Below, piece by piece: positions 8,315 to 16,787 of a DNA stretch of 16,864 nt (position 1 is the first letter of the stretch; every line of letters starts with the position of its first letter). The notes beneath the pieces were generated by a model, which saw only the letters and a program-made list of their open reading frames with translations, had not been told where the DNA came from and searched no databases. Source of the stretch: Clostridium sp. 1001275B_160808_H3 (GTDB lineage Bacteria; Bacillota; Clostridia; Clostridiales; Clostridiaceae); NCBI RefSeq assembly GCF_015550425.1, contig NZ_JADNAT010000039.1:1-16864 (forward strand), written 5' to 3'. A program made the translations under genes and the position numbers.

Positions 8315-8366
8315 TGGATAATTGGCAATGGATAATTGACAGTTGACAATTATCCATTATCCATTG
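8313..8366 (+). repeat. Interspersed palindromic repeat R4 (ilvD-ilvB gap)
   Basis: The shortest copy. AATGGATAATTG (8327-8338) and CAATTATCCATT (8347-8358) form a perfect 12-bp stem with an eight-base loop. A second left unit, AATGGATAA (8313-8321), overlaps the ilvD stop codon and can pair with TTATCCATT (8357-8365). The stem ends a few bases before the ilvB ribosome site AAGGGGG (8371-8377). Confidence 0.85.
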
Positions 8367-8383
8367 AAATAAGGGGGTTATTT

Positions 8384-10060
8384 ATGTTTTTAACAGGGGC
8401 TGAAATATTGATTAAATCTCTCTTGGATGAGGGTGTTGATACTATTTTTGGATATCCTGGTGGTGCTGTTCTTAATATATATGATGAGTTATATAAGTAT
8501 AGGGATAAGATAAATCATATATTAACAGCGCATGAGCAAGGGGCAGCACATGCGGCAGATGGGTATGCTAGGGCAACTGGAAAGGTTGGTGTATGTTTAG
8601 CAACTTCTGGACCTGGGGCAACTAATCTTGTGACTGGGATAGCAACTGCTTATATGGATTCTATACCAATGGTTGCAATAACGGGAAATGTTACAAAGCA
8701 ACTTCTTGGAAAAGATAGCTTTCAGGAAGTTGATATAACTGGAATAACTATGCCGATAACAAAGCATAATTATATAGTTAAAGATGTGAATGATTTACAA
8801 GGAATTATAAGGGAAGCTTTTTATATAGCTAAAGAAGGTAGACCAGGACCAGTACTAATAGATATACCTAAGGATATTACGTCAGCTAAAGCAAAATATG
8901 AACCTATAATTCCAAAGGAAGTAGAAAGAAAAACAAAGCATATAACGGATGAAGCTTTAGAAGAAGTAGCCGCATTAATAAATGAGGCTGAAAATCCTTT
9001 TGTATATGCAGGGGGTGGAATAGTAGCATCAGAAGCTTTTGAAGAGCTAAAGGGATTTGTTGAAAAAATAAATTCACCAATAGCGACTTCGCTTATGGCA
9101 ATTTCAGCATTTCCTTATAATCATCCATTATATACAGGGATGATAGGAATGCATGGAACTAAAGCTTCAAATATATTAGCTACTAAATGTGATCTATTAA
9201 TAAATTTAGGAGCAAGATTTAGTGATAGAGTCATTAATAATCAAAAAAATATAAAGAATGCAAAGGTAGTTCATATAGATGTAGATCCAGCAGAAATTAA
9301 TAAAAATATCAAAGTGGATTCATTTATAGTTGGGGATTTAAAGGTTGTTCTTCAAAGGTTAATTCCATTACTAAAAGAAAAGAAAAATGAAGAATGGTTA
9401 AATCAAATGAATGAACTTAAAGATTTAAATGTTAAAGATACTTCTATTACAGGAGAGTTAACTCCAGAGTTTTTATTTAGGAAGCTTAGTGAATTAGATG
9501 ATGGAAGTTTTGTAATAGCTACTGAAGTTGGTCAGCATCAAATGTGGGCAGCTCAGTATTTTAAATATAAGAATCCAAGAAGTTTCATATCCTCAGGTGG
9601 ACTTGGAACTATGGGATTTGGATTAGGGGCATCAATTGGTGCACAAATTGCACTAAAGAATAAGCAGGTTTTTAATATAGCTGGAGATGGAAGCTTCGGA
9701 ATGAATTGTAATGAATTAGTTACAGCAGTAAAGAATAATTTGCCTGTAATTATAATAATAGTTAATAATAATTCATTAGGAATGGTAAGGCAATGGCAAA
9801 ACTTTTTCTATGAGGCAAGATATTCATCAACAACTTTAAATAGATCGACTGATTTTGTTAAATTAGCTCAGGCCTTTGGGGGAAGAGGTTTTAGAGTTTA
9901 TGAAAAAGAAGAACTAGAACCAGCTTTAAGGGAAGCCTTAGAGTTTAAAGGGCCAGTAGTAATAGATTATGTAATTCATAATGATAAAAAAGTATTTCCT
10001 ATGGTTGCACCTGGTGCACCAATTAATGAAATAATAAGTGAAGAAGATGTAGATAATTAG
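8384..10060 (+). CDS. ilvB: Acetolactate synthase large (catalytic) subunit
   Basis: Thiamine-diphosphate enzyme that condenses two pyruvates to 2-acetolactate (valine, leucine) or pyruvate with 2-oxobutanoate to 2-aceto-2-hydroxybutanoate (isoleucine). I start at ATG 8384, six bases after AAGGGGG, giving 558 residues (MFLTGAEILIKSLLDEG); an upstream in-frame start at 8336 would translate repeat R4. The catalytic Glu is E51 in AHEQGAAHAADGYARATG. The ThDP/Mg motif runs from G434-D435-G436 to N461-N462-N463. A central Rossmann-like domain (about 190-330) fits the FAD-binding region. Acetolactate synthase with a partner IlvN, rather than the catabolic AlsS type, is supported by the operon and by the RQWQ motif after the ThDP site. 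Confidence 0.96.
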   Translation: MFLTGAEILIKSLLDEGVDTIFGYPGGAVLNIYDELYKYRDKINHILTAHEQGAAHAADGYARATGKVGVCLATSGPGATNLVTGIATAYMDSIPMVAITGNVTKQLLGKDSFQEVDITGITMPITKHNYIVKDVNDLQGIIREAFYIAKEGRPGPVLIDIPKDITSAKAKYEPIIPKEVERKTKHITDEALEEVAALINEAENPFVYAGGGIVASEAFEELKGFVEKINSPIATSLMAISAFPYNHPLYTGMIGMHGTKASNILATKCDLLINLGARFSDRVINNQKNIKNAKVVHIDVDPAEINKNIKVDSFIVGDLKVVLQRLIPLLKEKKNEEWLNQMNELKDLNVKDTSITGELTPEFLFRKLSELDDGSFVIATEVGQHQMWAAQYFKYKNPRSFISSGGLGTMGFGLGASIGAQIALKNKQVFNIAGDGSFGMNCNELVTAVKNNLPVIIIIVNNNSLGMVRQWQNFFYEARYSSTTLNRSTDFVKLAQAFGGRGFRVYEKEELEPALREALEFKGPVVIDYVIHNDKKVFPMVAPGAPINEIISEEDVDN

Positions 10061-11077
<1,017 letters not shown>

Positions 11078-11091
11078 GAATATTTTAAAAG

Positions 11092-11120
11092 GAGCTGTCT
11101 ATAAGGCAGCTCTTTAATTT
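11092..11120 (+). terminator. Terminator of the ilv-leu operon
   Basis: GAGCTGTC (11092-11099) pairs with GGCAGCTC (11105-11112), one G-U pair, followed by TTTAATTTT. It begins 15 bases after the ilvC stop codon and marks the end of the biosynthetic operon. Confidence 0.85.
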
Positions 11121-11161
11121 TAATTGTAAGAAGGCTCTTTATTCTATACATATTTAATATA

Positions 11162-11170
11162 TGTTATAAT
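11162..11170 (+). promoter_or_regulatory. Extended -10 promoter of the TerB-like gene
   Basis: TGTTATAAT is a perfect extended -10 (TGnTATAAT). No good -35 lies 17 bases upstream, which fits an extended -10 promoter. It is 31 bases before the start codon and just after the operon terminator. Confidence 0.55.
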
Positions 11171-11200
11171 TAATATAGTAAAAACAAAGGAGGATTGGGT

Positions 11201-11629
11201 ATGTTTTTAGATGAACTTAGCAAAGAGTTAGGTACTGCCTATATCAACTTACTTGTAGAATTTGCGTTAGTAGATGATAAAGTAGAAGAAAAAGAGAAGG
11301 AATTAATTGAGAGAGCATTAAAAGAAATGAATATGGAGGACTTTGATTTAGAAGAAGTTAGCCATGAAGAAACAATCAATGTTATAAGGAATGCTGGAGA
11401 GAGAATAATAAACATAGTATTTTTTGAATTAACTAGAGTTGCATTAGCAGATGCTGAATATGAGATGTCTGAAGTAAGATTTTTAGATGATTTAGCTGAA
11501 GAATTAAGCATTTCTAGGGTTAAGAGATTCCAAATGGCAGATTATTTTTATAAGCATTCAGAATATGATGAAGAAGATAAAGAAAGTCAAGAATCAGTTA
11601 AAATAGAGGCACAAGCATTTTTAAATTAA
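11201..11629 (+). CDS. TerB-like domain protein
   Basis: A 142-residue acidic, mainly helical protein. ATG 11201 is chosen because AAAGGAGG ends seven bases before it; a TTG six bases earlier would touch the ribosome site. Two similar helical stretches, LLVEFALVDDKVEEKEKELI and ELTRVALADAEYEMSEVRFL, carry the aDxxxxxxE pattern of the TerB (tellurite resistance/DnaJ-associated) fold, whose acidic residues can bind metal. There is no signal peptide, membrane segment or other domain. It stands alone between terminators, with no ter genes nearby, so tellurite resistance should not be assumed. The family assignment rests on pattern only and the biological role is unknown. Confidence 0.75.
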   Translation: MFLDELSKELGTAYINLLVEFALVDDKVEEKEKELIERALKEMNMEDFDLEEVSHEETINVIRNAGERIINIVFFELTRVALADAEYEMSEVRFLDDLAEELSISRVKRFQMADYFYKHSEYDEEDKESQESVKIEAQAFLN

Positions 11630-11666
11630 ATATTTAAATTAAAAATTAAATAAATGAAAGTAAACT

Positions 11667-11745
11667 AGTAGAGAAAACTTATATCTCATGTTTTAGAACT
11701 TATTTATAAAATTAATAAATTTGAATTTCTCTACTTTTTTCTTTT
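11667..11745 (+). terminator. Probable terminator after the TerB-like gene
   Basis: AGTAGAGAAA (11667-11676) is the exact reverse complement of TTTCTCTACT (11726-11735), which is followed by TTTTTCTTTT. The loop of about 50 bases is long, so confidence is moderate. Confidence 0.5.
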
Positions 11746-11885
11746 AATTTTAGGTGGAAATATATAAGTTTATTCTAATTCTAAACAAATTTATTAGATT
11801 GGTGAACTTACATGTTTTCACTTTCTTATTTTTAAAAGAAGTTATAAAATAGTTAATATAATATTTTTAGAGGGAGAGATTAATT

Positions 11886-12842
11886 TTGAGAATAGGTAGC
11901 TTTTTAAAATTAGTAGAGATACAAACAAAAGTAGCAAGTGTAATTCCATTTTTATTAGGAACTTTTTATGCTTTATACAGATATGATAATTTTAATATAA
12001 AAAATGCAATAATAATGTTTTTATCAATGATAATATTTGATATGACTACTACAGCGATTAATAATTATATGGATTATGCAAAAGCAGTTAAAAAAGAAGG
12101 ATATGGATACGAAACTCATAATGCTATAGTTAGTTATAATTTAAATCCAAGAGTAGTTAGGATAACTATTTATTTTATGCTTATATTAGCAACAGCTTTA
12201 GGGTTACTGCTAGTTAAAAATACTAATATAATAGTTTTATTAATAGGTGCAATTTCATTTGTTATAGGAATTACATATTCATTTGGTCCAATACCAATAT
12301 CAAGGACACCATTTGGAGAAATATTTTCAGGTCTTGCAATGGGATTTATAATAACGTTTTTAACTATCTATATACATATATTTGATTCAGAGATATTATC
12401 AATTAACTTTACCAATTTAAATAACATAAGCATAAACTTTAATATATTTGAGTTGATATACATATTTATTGTAAGTTTACCAGCTATAACTGGAATTTCT
12501 AATATAATGCTTGCAAATAATATTTGTGATATAGATGAAGATATAGTAAATAAAAGATATACACTTCCGATATATATTGGAAAAGAAAATGCCTTAAAGG
12601 TATTTAAATGGTTATATTATATTGGATTTATTGCTATAGTAGTTGGAGTATTGCTTAGAATATTACCGGTAGTTTCAATAGTAACATTACTAGTATTAAA
12701 AGTTATAAAGGGAAATATAAATAAGTTCAATAAACTTCAAACTAAAAAAGATACTTTTGTATTAGCAGTAAAGAATTTTGTTGTGATGAATGTAGTTTAT
12801 GCATTAACTGTGTTAGGTGGAGTTATTTTAAATTTATTTTAA
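11886..12842 (+). CDS. UbiA-family prenyltransferase (MenA-like)
   Basis: Integral membrane prenyltransferase of 318 residues with about eight or nine hydrophobic segments. UbiA enzymes transfer an isoprenyl chain to an aromatic or other acceptor through two Asp-rich magnesium sites. Here these appear as NNYMD (59-63) and the N211-x3-D215-x3-D219 motif in NNICDIDED, followed by KRYTLP, a pattern typical of 1,4-dihydroxy-2-naphthoate prenyltransferases (MenA). The start is TTG 11886 with AGAGGGAGAGA upstream. The gene is alone, with no menaquinone or isoprenoid genes beside it, and most clostridia lack menaquinone, so the acceptor is unknown; naming it menA would go beyond the evidence. Confidence 0.85.
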   Translation: MRIGSFLKLVEIQTKVASVIPFLLGTFYALYRYDNFNIKNAIIMFLSMIIFDMTTTAINNYMDYAKAVKKEGYGYETHNAIVSYNLNPRVVRITIYFMLILATALGLLLVKNTNIIVLLIGAISFVIGITYSFGPIPISRTPFGEIFSGLAMGFIITFLTIYIHIFDSEILSINFTNLNNISINFNIFELIYIFIVSLPAITGISNIMLANNICDIDEDIVNKRYTLPIYIGKENALKVFKWLYYIGFIAIVVGVLLRILPVVSIVTLLVLKVIKGNINKFNKLQTKKDTFVLAVKNFVVMNVVYALTVLGGVILNLF

Positions 12843-12929
12843 AAACAAAAATATTATTTAAACAATTTAAAATAAATTAATGGATTTATTGATTGTGTCA
12901 AATTACATAAATAATTTTTAATTTTATAG

Positions 12930-12966
12930 GAGGAACTGTCTTTTAAGATAGCTCCTTTTTTTACTA
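12930..12966 (+). terminator. Terminator after the prenyltransferase gene
   Basis: GGAACTGTCTT (12932-12942) pairs with AAGATAGCTCC (12945-12955) with one mismatch and one G-U pair, then a T-run (12956-12962). The flanking arms resemble those of the ilvC terminator. From here to 13142 I see only a possible -10 (TATAAT, 13058-13063) for the lipoprotein gene. Confidence 0.8.
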
Positions 12967-13142
12967 TAAATTTAGATTGAAATGAATATTGTATTTTGGT
13001 AACTGCAAGCTTTCTGAACTTATGAGGGCATCATCAATAAGATGATTACCTAATAAGTATAATTTAAAGTTTAAGAGAGAAAATAATTGTGTGGTTATGA
13101 GAGAGGGAGAATAAATATATGGTGAAAAAAGGAGGAACTAAA

Positions 13143-13661
13143 ATGAAAAAATTATTAATAGGTATGTTAATAACTTGTAGTTTAGGATTAGCAGCGTGTG
13201 GAAACGCTACAGAAGGAAATCCATCAACAAATAACAATTCAGGTACAGGAGTAACAGATAAGGCAGGCACAGGAACAACAGATGGTACAAACGGAATGAA
13301 TGGAACAAATGGTACTGGAGTGACAGATAATACAAATTCAAATACTAATGGTACTAATAATCAAGGGGGCTCAGTAAATGAGAGTAGGACTTCTGTAAAT
13401 AATTTATACACAGAATTTAAAGGAAAAGTTGAGGGCGGAGTAGAAAATATAAAAGCTGAAGATTGGGATAAATATAGCAGTGAATTCAAAGGGAAACTTA
13501 CAAATTTAAAGAATACGGTTGAAGATGCTTCCATAAAAAGTACTGTAACTGATATGGAAAATTTATTTAACGAATATGATACAGCAATAAGAGAAAAGAA
13601 AGATTTAGCTAAAGATAAAGTAGAAGAAATGAGAAATAGAATAGAAAATGCATTAAAGTAG
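13143..13661 (+). CDS. Small lipoprotein with low-complexity linker
   Basis: A predicted surface lipoprotein of 172 residues. ATG 13143 is preceded by GGAGGA; an in-frame ATG 24 bases upstream lacks such spacing. A signal peptide (MKKLLIGMLITCSLGLAA) ends in the lipobox LAAC with C19 as the lipidated residue. Residues about 20-82 are Gly, Thr, Asn and Ser rich with imperfect TGTGVTD and NGTNGTG repeats, a likely flexible wall-spanning linker. Residues about 85-172 are charged and helical (LYTEFKGKVEGGVENIKAED, then VEEMRNRIENALK), perhaps a coiled bundle. I recognise no catalytic motif. It stands alone between terminators; the role is unknown. Confidence 0.85.
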   Translation: MKKLLIGMLITCSLGLAACGNATEGNPSTNNNSGTGVTDKAGTGTTDGTNGMNGTNGTGVTDNTNSNTNGTNNQGGSVNESRTSVNNLYTEFKGKVEGGVENIKAEDWDKYSSEFKGKLTNLKNTVEDASIKSTVTDMENLFNEYDTAIREKKDLAKDKVEEMRNRIENALK

Positions 13662-13670
13662 ATATTGAAT

Positions 13671-13714
13671 AAAAGGTTATCTTAAAAAGTATAGTTTAAG
13701 ATAACCTTTTTATT
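13671..13714 (+). terminator. Terminator after the lipoprotein gene
   Basis: A perfect 16-bp stem: AAAAGGTTATCTTAAA (13671-13686) with TTTAAGATAACCTTTT (13695-13710), eight-base loop, A-tract before and T-tract after. It begins ten bases after the lipoprotein stop and could act in both directions. Confidence 0.88.
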
Positions 13715-13800
13715 AAGTTATAAATTACTTTTATAAAAGCTTTTTATTGAGTTATAATTTACTTATTAAAAATATAATGAAGATTAGACTAGGTGATAAA

Positions 13801-14061
13801 ATGAATTACGTTTATATATTAAAATGTAGCGATAACACTTTATATACAGGGTGGACAACCTCTCTAGAAAAAAGGATTAAAGCTCACAATAGTGGAAAAG
13901 GAGCTAAATATACAAAAGCTAGATTACCAGTAGAAATAGTATATTTTGAAGAATTTGAAGATAAAAAAGATGCAATGAAAAGAGAATATGCAATAAAGCA
14001 ATTATCTAGAAAAGAAAAATTAAAATTAATAAGCATGTTTACTATGCATAATGCAGTTTAA
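13801..14061 (+). CDS. GIY-YIG domain protein (YhbQ/YazA-like)
   Basis: A single-domain GIY-YIG protein of 86 residues, the usual size of the UPF0213/YhbQ group. ATG 13801 is chosen because AGGTGA lies just upstream and the product begins MNYVYILKCSDNTLYTGWT, with GIY as YVYIL (3-7) and YIG as LYTGW (14-18). The catalytic Arg is R25 in KRIKAHN and the metal-binding Glu is E62 in KREYAIKQL. The family contains the nuclease fold of UvrC and homing endonucleases, and some stand-alone members cleave DNA, but their cell role is poorly settled. A -10-like TATAAT (13753-13758) lies 48 bases upstream. There is no intron or mobile context, so a homing function is unlikely. Confidence 0.9.
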   Translation: MNYVYILKCSDNTLYTGWTTSLEKRIKAHNSGKGAKYTKARLPVEIVYFEEFEDKKDAMKREYAIKQLSRKEKLKLISMFTMHNAV

Positions 14062-14095
14062 TATAATATATTTATAATAAAAATGAAATTAATAA

Positions 14096-14142
14096 AGGAT
14101 GTAGTTACTTTTATAAAAAGAAAAAGTAACTACATCTTTTTT
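14096..14142 (+). terminator. Terminator after the GIY-YIG gene
   Basis: GATGTAGTTACTTT (14098-14111) pairs exactly with AAAGTAACTACATC (14123-14136), followed by TTTTTT. A strong hairpin about 36 bases after the stop codon; the A-rich 5' flank could let it work on both strands. Confidence 0.88.
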
Positions 14143-14147
14143 AGATA

Positions 14148-14258
14148 ATAGACAATTGATAAAAGAATCAACCTTAAAGCATAGATATGAAAATTCAGCT
14201 TAAGATGAGCTTTTTACATAATTATGAATTGTCCATTATCAATTATCCATTGTAAATA
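14148..14258 (+). repeat. Interspersed palindromic repeat R5 (upstream of glmS)
   Basis: The left unit ATAGACAATTGATAA and the right units GAATTGTCCATTATCAATTATCCATTG match the arms of the four copies in the ilv operon. The centre has ATTCAGCTTAAGATGAGC, a decayed version of the CAGC/GCTG hairpin. From 14259 to 14371 I see only AT-rich DNA. Confidence 0.7.
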
Positions 14259-14371
14259 TGTCTAGACATCTACATGTATAGTTATTAACAAGAGTAAACA
14301 AGAGAAAATAGAAGATATATAGAATTAATTTAATAAAATAGCTTAAAACAATTAAATTTAAATAAAAATAG

Positions 14372-14399
14372 TTGATTTTAACGAAAAATGTGTTAGAAT
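14372..14399 (+). promoter_or_regulatory. Promoter of glmS
   Basis: -35 TTGATT (14372-14377) and -10 TAGAAT (14394-14399) are 16 bases apart, and TGT before the -10 makes it an extended -10. Transcription would start near 14406, about 84 bases before the ribozyme cleavage site. Confidence 0.65.
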
Positions 14400-14489
14400 T
14401 AGTGTAGATTTTAATTTTATATGCATAAGATAGAGTATAGATTAAATCAAATATTTAAAGAAAGGAGAAAAATGATAATAAAAATAAAA

Positions 14490-14630
14490 GCGCCAGAACT
14501 CAAATGAGTTGACGAGGTTGGGGAGTATCGATACTTCGGCGGGTGCCCCACGGTATTGCACACTACCGTTAACAGCTAATAAAACTACAAAGTGATTTGT
14601 AGGACAACATTAGCTTGGTGTTAAAACCTT
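14490..14630 (+). promoter_or_regulatory. glmS: glmS ribozyme riboswitch
   Basis: The self-cleaving glucosamine-6-phosphate riboswitch. The conserved core is plain: GCGCCAGAACT at the 5' end, then GTTGACGAGGTTGGGG, TATCGATACTTCGGCGGG and TGCCCCACGGT, and a 3' domain in which AGCTAAT and ATTAGCT pair. Cleavage is expected between A14489 and G14490. High glucosamine-6-phosphate triggers cleavage and loss of the downstream glmS message, a negative feedback on amino-sugar synthesis. The glmS start lies about 70 bases after the element. Confidence 0.95.
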
Positions 14631-14702
14631 CAATAAGGAATATAAGTTCTTTATTAGAAATAAAATTAAAAATACAGTTGAAGAAAAGGAAGGAAGATAA
14701 AT

Positions 14703-16529
14703 ATGTGCGGAATAGTTGGATTCGTAGGAAATAAGGAAGCATCTCCAATATTAGTTGAGGGATTATCAAAGCTTGAATACAGGGGATATGACTCAGCAGG
14801 AGTAGCTGTATTAGAAGATGGAGAAATTAAAGTTAGAAAGTTTAAAGGACGTTTAAAGAATTTAGATGATCATTTAAAGCAGAGTCCTTTAAAAGGAAGT
14901 ATAGGAATAGGACACACTAGATGGGCAACTCATGGAGAGCCATCAGATATAAATTCACATCCTCATACAAATGGAAATGCAACAATAAGTGTTGTTCATA
15001 ATGGAATTATAGAAAATTATATGAAGTTAAAGGAATGGCTTAAGACAAAGGGATATGAGTTTTATTCAGAAACTGATACAGAAGTTATTCCAAACTTAGT
15101 AGATTATTATTATAAAGGTGATTTATTTGAAGCTGTAGTAAAGGCAACTTCAAAAATGGAAGGAAGCTATGCAATAGGTGTTATTTGTAAAAATGAGCCA
15201 GATAAAATAGTTGCAGTTAGAAAAGATAGTCCATTAATAGTTGGACTTGGAGAAAAAGAATACTTTATAGCTTCAGATATACCAGCAGTTCTTAATCATA
15301 CAAGAGAAGTTTATTTATTAGAAGATAAAGAATTTGTGGTAATGACTAGAGATGGAATAGAAATTAAGACAGAAGATGGCGAAGTTATAGATAAGGAAGT
15401 ATATCATGTTACTTGGGATGTTGATGCTGCTGAAAAGGGTGGATATGAAGATTTCATGTTAAAAGAAATTCATGAGCAGCCAAAGGCAATAAAAGATACT
15501 TTAACTTCAAGAGTTTTAAAGGATTCAAAAGTTAAATTAGATAATATAAATATCACTAAAGAAGAATTAGAATCTTTTGATAGAGTATTTATAGTTGCTT
15601 GTGGAACAGCTTATCATGCAGGATTAGTTGGAAAAACTATAATAGAAAAGTTAGCTAAAATACCAGTTGAGGTTGATATAGCTTCAGAATTTAGATATAG
15701 AGATCCATTAATAACAGAAAAGTCATTATTAATAGTTGTTAGCCAATCAGGAGAAACTGCTGATACTTTAGCAGTTTTAAGAGATGCAAAAAGAATAGGA
15801 GCAAAAGTTTTAGCTATAACAAATGTTGTTGGAAGTTCAGCTTCAAGAGAAGCACATCATGTACTTTATACTTGGGCGGGTCCAGAAATAGCAGTTGCTT
15901 CAACAAAGGCTTATGAAACACAATTAATAGCAATGTATATTTTAGGAATATACTTTGGAGAAGTTAAGGGTACAATTGGTAATGAAACAGCAGAAAATCT
16001 TAAAGAAGAATTAATGAATTTACCAGAAAAGGTAAATGAAATATTAGTTAAGAAAGATGAATTACAAAAGTTTGCATCTAAAAACTATATGGATAAAGAT
16101 CTTTTCTTCTTAGGAAGAGGATTAGATTATGCTGTTGCTTTAGAAGGTTCTTTAAAGCTTAAAGAAATATCATATATTCATTCAGAAGCATATGCAGGTG
16201 GAGAATTAAAGCATGGTCCAATAGCTCTAATAGAAAATGGAACTCCAATAATAGCATTATTAACAGAAGATAGATTAAGAGACAAAATGATAAGTAACAT
16301 CAGAGAAGTAGTTACAAGAGGGGCAAGAGTTCTAGCAATAGCAAATGAAGGGGACGAAGATGCTAAGGAGGTTTGTGATGATGTAATTTATATCCCAAAT
16401 ACAAATTCATTATTAACTCCAGTATTATCAGTAGTTCCACTTCAATTAATATCATACTATATGGCTAAGCAAAAGGGTTGTGACGTAGATAAGCCACGTA
16501 ACTTAGCAAAATCAGTTACTGTTGAATAG
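14703..16529 (+). CDS. glmS: Glutamine-fructose-6-phosphate aminotransferase
   Basis: Makes glucosamine-6-phosphate from fructose-6-phosphate and glutamine, the entry to peptidoglycan and amino-sugar synthesis. It has 608 residues, the family length. The N-terminal class II glutaminase domain (about 1-230) begins MCGIVGFVG with Cys2 as the nucleophile after Met removal and holds GHTRWATHGEPSDINSHPH. Two SIS isomerase domains follow, with VACGTAYHAG, SQSGETADTLAVL, STKAYETQL and GGELKHGPIALI. The C-terminal DKPRNLAKSVTVE is the conserved end that forms the ammonia channel and active site. GGAAGGAAG precedes the ATG. Regulation is by its own promoter and the glmS ribozyme. Confidence 0.98.
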   Translation: MCGIVGFVGNKEASPILVEGLSKLEYRGYDSAGVAVLEDGEIKVRKFKGRLKNLDDHLKQSPLKGSIGIGHTRWATHGEPSDINSHPHTNGNATISVVHNGIIENYMKLKEWLKTKGYEFYSETDTEVIPNLVDYYYKGDLFEAVVKATSKMEGSYAIGVICKNEPDKIVAVRKDSPLIVGLGEKEYFIASDIPAVLNHTREVYLLEDKEFVVMTRDGIEIKTEDGEVIDKEVYHVTWDVDAAEKGGYEDFMLKEIHEQPKAIKDTLTSRVLKDSKVKLDNINITKEELESFDRVFIVACGTAYHAGLVGKTIIEKLAKIPVEVDIASEFRYRDPLITEKSLLIVVSQSGETADTLAVLRDAKRIGAKVLAITNVVGSSASREAHHVLYTWAGPEIAVASTKAYETQLIAMYILGIYFGEVKGTIGNETAENLKEELMNLPEKVNEILVKKDELQKFASKNYMDKDLFFLGRGLDYAVALEGSLKLKEISYIHSEAYAGGELKHGPIALIENGTPIIALLTEDRLRDKMISNIREVVTRGARVLAIANEGDEDAKEVCDDVIYIPNTNSLLTPVLSVVPLQLISYYMAKQKGCDVDKPRNLAKSVTVE

Positions 16530-16556
16530 TATTTGTTATAAAGGAGAGAAGTAATT

Positions 16557-16721
16557 ATGAGAGAAGATTTAGTTAAAACTTTATTAAATGAATATAAGGA
16601 AACTGAAAAGGCATTAGAGCTTGGAATAGATTGGTTAAATGATAAAGATTACGCTAAAGGAAAACTTGATTTAGTAAAAGTAATAATATCTGATTTAGAA
16701 AGGCTATCTAAAGAAGCTTAA
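16557..16721 (+). CDS. Small hypothetical protein downstream of glmS
   Basis: A 54-residue reading frame that starts at ATG 16557 with AAAGGAGAG about ten bases upstream, 27 bases after glmS and on the same strand, so it is probably co-transcribed. The product is acidic and almost certainly helical: MREDLVKTLLNEYKETEKAL at the start and a LVKVIISDLERLSKEA end, with no cysteine, signal or membrane segment. I do not recognise a family. The good ribosome site, codon use like its neighbours and lack of an intervening terminator support a real gene. A role linked to glmS is only suggested by position. Between its stop and the right terminal repeat I find no convincing terminator. Confidence 0.7.
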   Translation: MREDLVKTLLNEYKETEKALELGIDWLNDKDYAKGKLDLVKVIISDLERLSKEA

Positions 16722-16787
16722 TAATATAAGAATGGGGCTGTAGCAAAATAAATTTTGATATTAGCTCATAAAAAGGGAAGCTCTAAT

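Noticed and set aside
13030..13046. ATCATC-AATAA-GATGAT inverted repeat upstream of the lipoprotein gene
   Set aside because: Only six pairs, no clear promoter partner; could be an operator but is within what chance gives in AT-rich DNA.
13241..13370. Gly/Thr/Asn repeats in the lipoprotein as a tandem repeat array
   Set aside because: The units are irregular at both DNA and protein level; best seen as a low-complexity linker.
16732..16770. Possible terminator after the 54-residue gene (GGGGCTGTAGCAAAA with TTTTGATATTAGC)
   Set aside because: The pairing has several mismatches and no T-run follows; it may be a worn or truncated terminator.
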